A stretch of DNA of 11,819 nucleotides from Candidatus Eiseniibacteriota bacterium (lineage in GTDB: Bacteria; Eisenbacteria; RBG-16-71-46; CAIMUX01; WJJG01). The position numbers were made by a program, and so were the translations under genes. Below, one piece after another: positions 1-6,885 of this stretch. Each line of letters begins with the position of its first letter. Within the stretch, counting starts at the first letter, position 1. The notes under the pieces are model-generated. The model was not told where the DNA came from. It made no database searches and worked only from the letters and a program-made list of their open reading frames with translations. Location of the stretch: the NCBI GenBank assembly GCA_016867695.1, contig VGIY01000050.1, positions 1 through 11,819 on the forward strand, in the 5' to 3' direction.

Positions 1-2964
1 CCCGACCAGGCCGGCGAGGCGGCCCTCGTTCCCGCCGGACATGGAGCCTATACGGTCACGCTGGACGCCGGAGTGTCGCTGGACGCGATCGAGCTGGCCA
101 ACGAAGCGGCGACGCTCGACCTGCGCGGCAGCCTTCACCTGGTCCAGCCGGCCGGTCTCGCCAACGCCGGGATGGTCGTGGCGGGCGCGAGCGGGATCAC
201 GCTCCACGGGGCCCTGGACAACGCACCGGGCGCGACGCTGCGGGTTCCGACCGCGATCTCCCTGTACCTGTCCGGCAGCGCCCAGAACGAAGGCTCGATC
301 CGCGTCGGGTCGCTGCCCGCCTCGGGCCAGGCGCGGATCACGATCGGCAACTGGGGCTATCCCCTGGCGGGATCGGGCGAGATGGTCCTGCAGGCGGACG
401 CGAGCATCGACGACGCCGTGCTCTCCATCTACTACGGGAGTCTGGCGCACGGCGCCGGGCACACCATCCGCGGCTCGGGGCGGATCGCTGCGATCGTGGA
501 CAACGCGGGCCTGATCGCCGCCGACGAGAACGGCAAGATGCTCCGGATCGGCGACTACAACCAGTCCAACAGCGGCACCTACCTGGCCACGAACGGCGGG
601 ATCCTGAAAGTCGCCGGCATCACCCTGACCCAGACGGAGACGGGAACGGTCCTCGCCGACGGCGGCCGCGCGATCATCGAGGGTGGCCAGGTCAACGGCG
701 GCCGCTTCGCGACCGCCGGCGCGGGCGCCTGCGAATGGGCGGCCAGCGTGATGATGAACGGGGTCACGAACCTGGGCGACTCCCGGGTGCCGTCGGGGCA
801 GGGCGTCTACGTCACCGGCGGACTGACGAACGATGGGACCGTGACGATCAACCCCGAGTCGGCGGACCCCGACGCGGTGGTCTACTTCTACGGTTACGAC
901 CAGCCGCTGCAGGGGAGCGGCGAGATCGTCCTCCAGGCGGGCGCGACCGACGTCAACGACGCCCGCATCGTCGCCTACTGGGGCTCGTTCGTTCAGGCTG
1001 CCGACCACACGATCCGCGGCAGCGGCCACATCGGCGTCCCGCTGACCAATCATGGCCTGATCTGCGCCGACGCGAGCGGGAGGACGCTCGTTCTGGGCGA
1101 GTACGGGATCGCCAATCAGGGACTGCTCCAGGCGATCGCCGACGGCCGGCTCAGAGTGGCCACAACGGTCACCCAGTCGGGCGCCGGGCGCATCCTGGCC
1201 GACGGGGGCGCGGTGACGCTCGCCTCCCAGGTGACCGGCGGGCGGATCGAGGCCTCGCCCGGCTCGGCGGTCGAGTGCCATTCCGGGGCCCGGATCTCGA
1301 ACGCCGTCTTCGCCGGGCAGGCGAAGATCCCGGGCGGGCAGGGACCGGAGCTCGCCGGGGCGACGACGATCAACGAGGGACGGATCACGATCAACTCGGA
1401 CGCCAGCGCGGCCAACGCTCTTCTCTACATCAGCGCCTGGAGCCACGAGCTGGGGGGCGACGGCGAGATCCTCATGCAGACGACCGGCAGCGACATCTAC
1501 GACGCCCGGCTCCTCCCCTACTGGGGGAGCCTGATCCAGGCAGCCGAGCACACGATCCGCGGAGAGGGGTCGGTGGAGGTCGGTCTGGTCAATCGCGGGA
1601 CGGTGCTGGCCGATGCGGCCGGGCGCGAGCTCGTGCTCCACGATCAGTCCAAGACCAACCAGGGGTGGATGCGCGCCCAGGACGGAGGCCGGCTGTCGAT
1701 CTCGACCACCTTCACGAACCAGGGCGCCTGCGAGGCCGCGAGCGGCGGGACGCTGCGCGCGGCCGGGAACCTGTCGAACTACGGCGCGGGCGTTCTCTCG
1801 GGGGGCGAGTGGCTCGTGCGCCCCGGGGGCACGATGCGCCTGATCGGCGCGGCCATCCAGAGGCTGAACGCGCGGGTCCTGCTGGAGGGGCCGAACGCGA
1901 ACCTCTACCAGGACGACGCGACGACGCCGGCGCTCGCCCCGCTCGTGGAGATCCGCAACGGCGGCGTTCTCGAGCTCGCCGGCGGGACCGACCTGTCGAC
2001 GCCGGGGGCGCTCACCGTGTCGCACGGGCAGCTGATCGTCGGGGCCGGATCGACGCTGTCGGTCCCGGGGCTCTTCACGATGACCGGCATCGCCGAGGCC
2101 GACTCGGGCCGCGTGCGCGTCGACGGAGTGCTGGCCGCTGCCGGCGGCCCGGTGACAATCGCCGGGGGGCGGCTGCGCGGGACCGGGACGGTGCAGAACG
2201 CCGTGCACTGCGGCGGCGGCGTGCAGCCGGGCTCGCCGGCCGGGATCCTGACGATCGCCGGCGACTACACGCAGACCGAGGGAGCGACCTGCTACATCGA
2301 TCTGGCCGGCGTCGCCCCCGGCCAGTACGGGCGGCTGGCGGTCGCCGGCCAGGCGACGCTCGCCGGGCGGCTGATCGTCAAGTCGGTCGAGGGCTTCGTG
2401 CCCGAGCCGGGGCAGGTCTACACGATCCTCACCTGCGCCTCCCGCGTCGGGCAGTTCACGCTGGAGACGGGGTGCCCCGGCGAGGGGCGGCAGTACACGA
2501 CGCACTACCACCCCGACCGGGTCGAGATCGAGATCTACGCCGACGCGAGCGCGGCGCCCGATCCGCTCGCCGACGGGGGCGGGGACGGCGGCGCGGCATC
2601 TGCAGGCGCCGAGCAGGGCGGATCGACGACCGGCGGGAGCGGAGAGATCGGGGCGCGGACGCCCGGCTCGGAGATCCCCGCGGCGATCTCGCTCAGCGCC
2701 CTTGCGCGGGGGGACGGGCGGGTGATGCTCGCCCTGGCGCTGCCCGAGGCGGCCGAGGTCGAGGTCAGCCTCTTCGACTTCAGCGGCCGGCGCGTGGCGC
2801 TCCTCCGCGAGGGGCTCGAGTCGCTCGGCCTGCACACCTACACGTGGGACGGCGCGGCGAGCGGCGGCGTGCCCTGCCCGAGCGGAGTCTACTTCGCCCG
2901 GGCGCGCGTGCGCGCGGGCACGGGTGTCGTCGATCGCGGCGCGCGCGTGCTGCTCGTCCGCTGA
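1..2964 (+). CDS. Large repeat-containing secreted beta-helix protein with FlgD-like C-terminal domain (5' end missing)
   Basis: The reading frame is open from base 1 to the TGA at 2962-2964, so the start and any signal peptide lie upstream. About 987 residues are visible. Gly/Ala/Thr/Asn-rich short beta strands (patterns such as NxGxI and DGGxL) fill bases 1 to about 2540, as in parallel beta-helix or autotransporter-like passenger proteins. A 181-residue repeat covers the first part (separate entry). Bases about 2210-2520 resemble the last strands of such helices, with a GQYGRLAVAGQATLAG motif. A low-complexity Gly/Ser/Asp linker (about 2542-2685) leads to a C-terminal domain (about 2686-2964) with the motifs VSLFDFSGRRVALL, GLHTYTWDG and SGVYFARA. 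That pattern is the FlgD-like / T9SS-type sorting module common on exported proteins of FCB-like bacteria. About nine cysteines are present, unusual for such passengers. Role inferred: surface or extracellular structural protein or adhesin. No catalytic motif was recognised and there is no beta-barrel, so it is not a classical autotransporter. Confidence 0.85.
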   Translation, partial: PDQAGEAALVPAGHGAYTVTLDAGVSLDAIELANEAATLDLRGSLHLVQPAGLANAGMVVAGASGITLHGALDNAPGATLRVPTAISLYLSGSAQNEGSIRVGSLPASGQARITIGNWGYPLAGSGEMVLQADASIDDAVLSIYYGSLAHGAGHTIRGSGRIAAIVDNAGLIAADENGKMLRIGDYNQSNSGTYLATNGGILKVAGITLTQTETGTVLADGGRAIIEGGQVNGGRFATAGAGACEWAASVMMNGVTNLGDSRVPSGQGVYVTGGLTNDGTVTINPESADPDAVVYFYGYDQPLQGSGEIVLQAGATDVNDARIVAYWGSFVQAADHTIRGSGHIGVPLTNHGLICADASGRTLVLGEYGIANQGLLQAIADGRLRVATTVTQSGAGRILADGGAVTLASQVTGGRIEASPGSAVECHSGARISNAVFAGQAKIPGGQGPELAGATTINEGRITINSDASAANALLYISAWSHELGGDGEILMQTTGSDIYDARLLPYWGSLIQAAEHTIRGEGSVEVGLVNRGTVLADAAGRELVLHDQSKTNQGWMRAQDGGRLSISTTFTNQGACEAASGGTLRAAGNLSNYGAGVLSGGEWLVRPGGTMRLIGAAIQRLNARVLLEGPNANLYQDDATTPALAPLVEIRNGGVLELAGGTDLSTPGALTVSHGQLIVGAGSTLSVPGLFTMTGIAEADSGRVRVDGVLAAAGGPVTIAGGRLRGTGTVQNAVHCGGGVQPGSPAGILTIAGDYTQTEGATCYIDLAGVAPGQYGRLAVAGQATLAGRLIVKSVEGFVPEPGQVYTILTCASRVGQFTLETGCPGEGRQYTTHYHPDRVEIEIYADASAAPDPLADGGGDGGAASAGAEQGGSTTGGSGEIGARTPGSEIPAAISLSALARGDGRVMLALALPEAAEVEVSLFDFSGRRVALLREGLESLGLHTYTWDGAASGGVPCPSGVYFARARVRAGTGVVDRGARVLLVR
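370..1815 (+). repeat. Tandem 543-bp (181-residue) protein repeat
   Basis: Three in-frame copies start at the motif GSGE/GDGE at 370, 913 and 1456, giving a spacing of exactly 543 bp twice. Each copy repeats the same landmarks: G[SD]GE(I/M), then YxGS(L/F) about 20 residues later, HTIRGxG, an ADxxGRxL-like segment, NQG or NSG, and DGGxL. The first two copies are complete. The third loses similarity after about 1800. Bases 1-369 align without gaps to the end of a unit (NEGSI / NDGTV / NEGRI, then the PL or EL just before GSGE), so at least part of another unit lies upstream. The copies differ considerably at the DNA level, which points to old duplication with selection on protein structure. 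Confidence 0.8.
2686..2964 (+). other. FlgD-like / secretion-sorting C-terminal domain
   Basis: This is the last ~92 residues of the repeat protein. It shows the order hydrophobic strand (VMLALALP), VEVSLFDFSGRRVALL, a turn, GLHTYTWDG, then CPSGVYFARARV and a final strand ending VLLVR. In many FCB-type bacteria this Ig-like fold sits at the very end of exported proteins. It may act as an anchoring or secretion tag, but whether this organism has a type IX system cannot be told from the window. Confidence 0.7.
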
Positions 2965-2989
2965 TGTCTGGCGGGCGCGGAGCAGACCT

Positions 2990-5900
2990 CTAGACGGCCG
3001 GCCGAGCGGCGAGCGACGACTGGCCGGCCGTCGCGTTCCTGGTTGCGGCAGCGCACGGACCGCCGTCGGAGCCGTCGGTCTGGTCGGCCGGGCGGGCGCG
3101 CCCCCGCGCCGTGGGCCGGGCGCCCAGCTGGGCCGCCTCGTCGGCCAGCGCGCGCATCTCGGCCGAGGGGAGGACGCCCAGCTCGCGGATCATCATCCGC
3201 TCGTAGGCCTGATACGCGGCCAGCGCCTCGCGGCGATGTCCCAGGCGCAGGTGGGCGCGCACGATCCCCGCGGCGATCGCCTCGTCGTAGGGATCGAGGG
3301 TCGTCGCCCGGCGGCCGTAGAGGAGCCACTCTTCCCACCGCCCGGCCCGTGCCTCGCTCTCCAGAAGGCGGCGGAGCGCCCGCAGCAACCTGTCGCGCAA
3401 CTCCTCGCGCTCGGCCACGGCGAACTCCTCGTAGGGGCTCTGGGCCAGGAAGTCGCCACGGTAGAGCCCGATCGCCTGCTTGAGCTTCTCTTCGGCGGGC
3501 GAGCGAACGCCCCGCTCGCTCAGCGCCTCCGCCTCCGCCAGACCTCGCTCGAAGGCTTCGACGTCGTAGGCGTAGCCCTCGCCCGGCTGCAGGCGGAAGG
3601 CCTCGTCCCGGCAGACGATGTAGTGGGAGTGGCCGGCGCGATCGCGGTCGGGCTCGAGGAGGGCGCGCAGGATGTGCACGCTCTGGCGCAGGTTGTTGTG
3701 GGCGCGGTCGGGATCGGCGTCGGGCCAGAGCGCCTCCAGGATCTGATCCCGCGGCGCCCAGCGGAAGCGATGCGCCAGCAGCAGCTCGAAGAGCCGCCGC
3801 GCCCGCCGCGAGCGCCAATCGGCGTGGGCGAGGACGCGATCGCCGACCCGCACGACGAGCGGCCCGAGGGCCTCGATGCTGAGAGGCACCGCGGGCGAGC
3901 GGCCGAGGTCCTCCACGGCACGCGAGGCTAGCCTGCCGATCGCCGTCTTGCTCGAGGCCAGGTCGTCGAGCGCGGCCCGGGAGCCCCGGCCGCCGATCCG
4001 CGAGAGGAGCTCGATCGCCTGGGAGCGCACCCGCTCCGGAGCCGAGCGCGCGAGCTCGGCCAGCGGGGGCACGGCTTTTTCTCCGAGCCGGAGCAGGAGC
4101 GCCCGTGCCCGCTCCGGCTCGACGCCCTCGGCGAGCGCCCGCGCGGCGACCAGGGCGCCGCGATCCGGCTCCAGGATCTCGAAGAGGAAGTCGTGCCCCA
4201 ACCGGCCCGTGCCCAGCAGCAGCTCGCGCAGCGTGCGGCGCGCCTCGGTCGCGGGCACGTCGCCGCTCGCCAGCCGCAGGAGCAAGAGGCGATGGAGCTC
4301 GTAGGCCGCCCCGATGCGCCGGAAGATCTCTTCGGCGCGGCTCCACTGGCGCGACGCCGGGCGGGGGCGTGCATCGCGCTCGGCCAGCCCCAGCAGCGCG
4401 CGGCACTGCCCCTCCTGCAGGGCGTCCTCCTGCGCGCGCGCGATGCGCAGCGCTTCCGCCGCCAGCACGGCGGCGCGGGACGGGTCGCCCTCGACGAGGG
4501 CCAGCTCGACGCGCCCGAGGCGCGGGTAGAGCACCAGGTCGGTCTCTCCCGCCTGGTCGCCGAACTGCTGCGCCTGATCGAGGTGCTGCCGGGCCGCCGA
4601 GAGGTCGCCGGCGAGCAGCGCGCAGCGGCCGAGCACCTGGCGGCAGAAGGCCGCGGCGTGCCGGTGTTGGAACGCGGTCGCCAGGCGCAGGCCCTCGGTG
4701 GCCAGCTCGCGGGCTTCGCGCGCCTCCCCGGCGGCCGCCGTGACGAAGGCGAGCACGCCAACGGCGCGGCTGACCTCGACCGCGTCGCCCGCGCGTCGAG
4801 CCCCGACGAGGGCGCGTCTGGCGGCCGCCTTGGCCCGGGCGAACTCGCCGCGCGGGTAGTAGACATTGGCCGCCAGCAGGTAGGCGATGCGGATCAGGGG
4901 CAGGTCGGACCGGCGGCGCTCGAAGAGGGCGGCGGCCTCGTTGAGATGGCGCTCGCCCTCGGCCAGCCGCCCCTGCTCGCAGGCGGCGACGCCGAGCAGC
5001 AGCAGGATCTCGCCGCGCCGCGGGTCCGCGCGCCGGCCCAGCTCCCGCAGGGCGCGCCGGCAGAGCGCCGTGCCGGTCTCGTACTCGCCGCGGCGGAGCC
5101 TCAGACTGGCCATCCGCCGCAGCAGCTCGGCGCGCTCGGCGCCGCGGGGCAGCCGGCGAACCAGCCGGTCGTAGATCGACTCCGCCTCCCTCCACTGGCC
5201 CTGGTAGTCGCGCAACCGGCCGAGCACGCGCAGCGCCGCGGGCCGGCGCCGGAACTGGTCGTCGGGCAGCCCGTCGAAGGCGCGCTCGACGGCGGCGTGC
5301 TGGCCCGCCTCGAGCAGCCCGTCGCCGCCGCGCTCGATCAGGCGCAGCGCCTCCTGGTGATCTCCGGCGTCGGCGTGGAGGGCGACCGCGTCGGCCAGGG
5401 ATCCCCCCTCGGCCAGCGCGGCCGCCGCCCGGCGGTGGAGACGGCGCAGCTCAGTCGCGGGCGTCCGCTGCTCCAGCTGGCGGCGCAGGAAGTCCCGGAA
5501 GAGGTGATGATAGCGGTACTGGCGGCGCTCCCCGTCGACGGGGAAGGTGAAGAGCTGGCGCCGGGCGAGCTCCTCCAGCGTCCGCCCGCTGTGGCGGATG
5601 CCGAGCAGACGATTGCAGAGCCTGACCTCCAGGCGGGGCAGCAGGGCCGAGCGGCGCAGGAAGTCGCGCGTGCGCGGGCAGAGCCCGGCGACGACCTCCT
5701 CGGCGAAGTAGTCGAACCATCGCTCTCCGGAGGCGGAAACCTGTTCGAGGGCTCGGGAGACGGTTTCCGGGGAGCCGTCGGGCAGGCTCTGCAGGAAGAG
5801 CTCGATGCCCACGGCCCAGCCCTCGGTGAGCTCGGCGAGGCGGTGCGCGCTGTCCCCCGCGAGCCTCGTGCCGGGAAAGCGCCGCTCGAAGAGCTGCGCC

Positions 5901-6490
5901 GTTTCCTCGGCCGTGAAGCTGAGATCGGCCGCGCCGATGCGCGCGGCTTGTCCGGCCGCCTTGAGCCGCGTGGCGGGGATCGCCAGGGGCTCGCGAGCCG
6001 AGATCACGAGCGTGGCCGTCGCGGGCAGGAAGCGCACCAGCCGTTCGATCCACTGGAGAACCTGCGGCGCCCCGGCGAGGGTGTGAGCATCGTCGAGCAT
6101 GATGAGCGCGGGCGGCGGCGCGTCGTGGAGATAGCCGATCGCCCGCGCCAGGGCCTCCTCGGCGCCGGGAGAAACGGCTCCGGGATCGGGCCGGGCCGTC
6201 CGCCCGCCCGATGGGGCCGAGGCGAGACCGCGAAGTCCGTCGAGCAGGTAGGCGCAGAAGGTCTCCGGATCGGCATCCTGTCCGTCCAGGGAGTACCAGA
6301 GGAGACCTCCCGGGTGGCGGCGCGCCTGGTCGGCCAGGAAGAGGGTCTTGCCGAAGCCGGCTCCGGCGGTGACGGCGACCAGACGGCCGGCGGACCACTC
6401 GGGCCAGCGTCGGTCGAGCCGCGGGCGGGACAGGTACGCGGCCGGCACCGGTGGCGCGGTCAGCTTCGAGGCAATGATCGGAATCGCCAT
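2990..6490 (-). CDS. STAND (MalT-like) ATPase regulator with C-terminal winged-helix and BTAD (SARP-type) domains
   Basis: Predicted ATP-dependent transcriptional regulator of 1166 residues. The ATG at 6488-6490 is chosen because MAIPIIASKLTAPP is how MalT/LAL-type N termini begin. GGGGAGAG at 6501-6508 is also a fair ribosome site 10 nt away; a TTG start 40 codons upstream adds only Arg/Ala/Pro-rich sequence. Visible parts: Walker A GAGFGKT (43-49), Walker B ALIMLDD (128-134), sensor-like LVISAREP (161-168), LTEGWAVGIE (221-230), YRYHHLF (325-331), TPR-like helices about 345-790, and HEAT-like helices about 800-860. An OmpR/SARP winged helix follows (about 868-967, with EALWPDADP and NNLRQSVHILR), then a BTAD (about 975-1125, with YRGDFL and ALAAYQAYERMM). 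The last ~40 residues are low complexity. Such proteins usually bind ATP and a signal, oligomerise and activate transcription. The signal and targets are unknown here. The gene is divergent from the TldD-like gene, a possible target. Confidence 0.9.
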   Translation of the reverse strand: MAIPIIASKLTAPPVPAAYLSRPRLDRRWPEWSAGRLVAVTAGAGFGKTLFLADQARRHPGGLLWYSLDGQDADPETFCAYLLDGLRGLASAPSGGRTARPDPGAVSPGAEEALARAIGYLHDAPPPALIMLDDAHTLAGAPQVLQWIERLVRFLPATATLVISAREPLAIPATRLKAAGQAARIGAADLSFTAEETAQLFERRFPGTRLAGDSAHRLAELTEGWAVGIELFLQSLPDGSPETVSRALEQVSASGERWFDYFAEEVVAGLCPRTRDFLRRSALLPRLEVRLCNRLLGIRHSGRTLEELARRQLFTFPVDGERRQYRYHHLFRDFLRRQLEQRTPATELRRLHRRAAAALAEGGSLADAVALHADAGDHQEALRLIERGGDGLLEAGQHAAVERAFDGLPDDQFRRRPAALRVLGRLRDYQGQWREAESIYDRLVRRLPRGAERAELLRRMASLRLRRGEYETGTALCRRALRELGRRADPRRGEILLLLGVAACEQGRLAEGERHLNEAAALFERRRSDLPLIRIAYLLAANVYYPRGEFARAKAAARRALVGARRAGDAVEVSRAVGVLAFVTAAAGEAREARELATEGLRLATAFQHRHAAAFCRQVLGRCALLAGDLSAARQHLDQAQQFGDQAGETDLVLYPRLGRVELALVEGDPSRAAVLAAEALRIARAQEDALQEGQCRALLGLAERDARPRPASRQWSRAEEIFRRIGAAYELHRLLLLRLASGDVPATEARRTLRELLLGTGRLGHDFLFEILEPDRGALVAARALAEGVEPERARALLLRLGEKAVPPLAELARSAPERVRSQAIELLSRIGGRGSRAALDDLASSKTAIGRLASRAVEDLGRSPAVPLSIEALGPLVVRVGDRVLAHADWRSRRARRLFELLLAHRFRWAPRDQILEALWPDADPDRAHNNLRQSVHILRALLEPDRDRAGHSHYIVCRDEAFRLQPGEGYAYDVEAFERGLAEAEALSERGVRSPAEEKLKQAIGLYRGDFLAQSPYEEFAVAEREELRDRLLRALRRLLESEARAGRWEEWLLYGRRATTLDPYDEAIAAGIVRAHLRLGHRREALAAYQAYERMMIRELGVLPSAEMRALADEAAQLGARPTARGRARPADQTDGSDGGPCAAATRNATAGQSSLAARPAV
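2993..3032. terminator. Perfect 11-bp inverted repeat at convergent gene ends, candidate bidirectional terminator
   Basis: GACGGCCGGCC (2993-3003) is the exact reverse complement of GGCCGGCCGTC (3022-3032), with an 18-nt loop. It begins 29 nt after the stop of the repeat-protein gene. It lies inside the last codons of the convergent regulator gene, whose stop is TAG at 2990-2992. No T-run follows on either strand, so this is not a textbook intrinsic terminator. The stem is entirely GC apart from two pairs, very stable, and well placed to stop or slow transcription from both sides. Confidence 0.4.
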
Positions 6491-6500
6491 TCGCGGCCGG

Positions 6501-6508
6501 CTCTCCCC
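6501..6508 (-). promoter_or_regulatory. Ribosome binding site supporting the regulator start
   Basis: On the minus strand GGGGAGAG lies 10 nt before the ATG at 6490. It favours this start over the upstream TTG at 6610, which would also fall at the edge of the proposed -10 box. Confidence 0.5.
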
Positions 6509-6609
6509 GCATCGGCAAGGTGCTCGTCTGTGTGTCCGCCGGTCGTACGGGCTGCCCTGCGCGGCGCCCGGTGGAACCGGGGCTCGCCGCTCGGCGGGCG
6601 CCACGCACA

Positions 6610-6639
6610 AGGATACACTGCGTGCGCTCCGCTTCGCAA
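6610..6639 (-). promoter_or_regulatory. Candidate sigma-70-type promoter for the regulator gene
   Basis: Read on the minus strand, TTGCGA (6639-6634) and TATCCT (6615-6610) each match 4 of 6 consensus bases and are 18 nt apart. Transcription would start near 6603, leaving a leader of about 110 nt before the ATG at 6490. TATCCT falls in a locally less GC-rich patch. This is inferred from sequence alone. Confidence 0.4.
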
Positions 6640-6746
6640 CGGGCCCGTCCCGACTTCCGCGCCTCAGTTCGCGCTGCCCATCAACGCCCCCGGCCCGAAT
6701 GACGGCGCTCCCGCTCGCGACGGCTTCCCCCGCTCTCGGCCACCAT

Positions 6747-6771
6747 ACGCTCCGCCGGCACGCTCCGCCGG
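6747..6771. repeat. Two 12-bp direct repeats, possible operator
   Basis: ACGCTCCGCCGG occurs at 6747-6758 and again at 6760-6771, a period of 13 bp. It ends 28 bp upstream of the TATGCT -10 candidate of the rightward gene. SARP-family regulators bind direct repeats near the -35 region, and the divergent gene encodes a SARP-type DNA-binding domain. However, the usual SARP spacing is about 11 or 22 bp, not 13, and CCGCCGG-like words are common in DNA of this composition. Confidence 0.35.
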
Positions 6772-6799
6772 TGCGCTGTCGCCCCCCGGCGCGATCGTG

Positions 6800-6805
6800 T
6801 ATGCT
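6800..6805 (+). promoter_or_regulatory. Weak -10-like element upstream of the TldD-like fusion
   Basis: TATGCT matches the first three and the last base of TATAAT. It lies about 80 nt before the start codon in one of the few AT-containing spots of the region. The bases 17 nt upstream (TGTCGC) are a poor -35, so an activator would probably be needed if this is the promoter. Confidence 0.3.
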
Positions 6806-6820
6806 GCCCCACCGTAGACA

Positions 6821-6864
6821 GCCGGCCCCTGTCCGGGCTGCCCGTCCGCGCGACCGGGGCCGGC
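6821..6864 (+). promoter_or_regulatory. 9-bp inverted repeat in the leader of the TldD-like gene
   Basis: GCCGGCCCC (6821-6829) pairs perfectly with GGGGCCGGC (6856-6864) across a 26-nt loop. The loop itself holds a small CGGG/CCCG hairpin (6834-6844). The outer stem closes 10 nt before the ribosome site at 6875, so the folded leader could affect translation or transcription read-through. No known riboswitch class was recognised. Confidence 0.35.
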
Positions 6865-6874
6865 GACCTCGTCC

Positions 6875-6882
6875 AGGGAGGG
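6875..6882 (+). promoter_or_regulatory. Ribosome binding site of the TldD-like fusion
   Basis: AGGGAGGG lies 3 nt before the ATG at 6886 and 6 nt before a second, in-frame ATG at 6889. The spacing fits the second ATG better, so the true protein may begin one residue later. The signal peptide is unaffected. Confidence 0.6.
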
Positions 6883-6885
6883 CCC

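Larger units (their letters stand above)
6491..6885. other. Divergent intergenic control region
   Basis: 395 bp separate the start codons of the regulator (leftward) and the TldD-like fusion (rightward). It holds a minus-strand promoter candidate (6610-6639), a 12-bp direct repeat (6747-6771), a plus-strand -10-like TATGCT (6800-6805) and a leader inverted repeat (6821-6864). No convincing small gene was found: the open frames crossing it run on out of frame into the flanking genes and give Arg/Pro-rich peptides. Confidence 0.7.

Noticed and set aside
2902..2950. Alternating CG runs (2902-2916 and 2939-2950), Z-DNA-prone
   Set aside because: They fall within the FlgD-like coding region, where Ala/Arg/Val codons in a GC-rich genome give such runs by chance.
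735..2993. 752-residue Arg/Asp/Pro-rich frame overlapping the repeat protein
   Set aside because: Compositional shadow (runs of R, G, P and D) in an alternative frame. The other frame shows repeats and the FlgD-like domain.
6490..6610. Longer start for the regulator at TTG 6610
   Set aside because: The 40 added residues are Arg/Pro/Cys-rich and unlike the family. The codon abuts the proposed -10 box, and the ATG at 6490 has family-typical sequence after it.
4193..6817. 874-residue open frame on the plus strand opposite the regulator
   Set aside because: Shadow of the regulator. It has no domain motif, and it crosses both the regulator start and the intergenic region.
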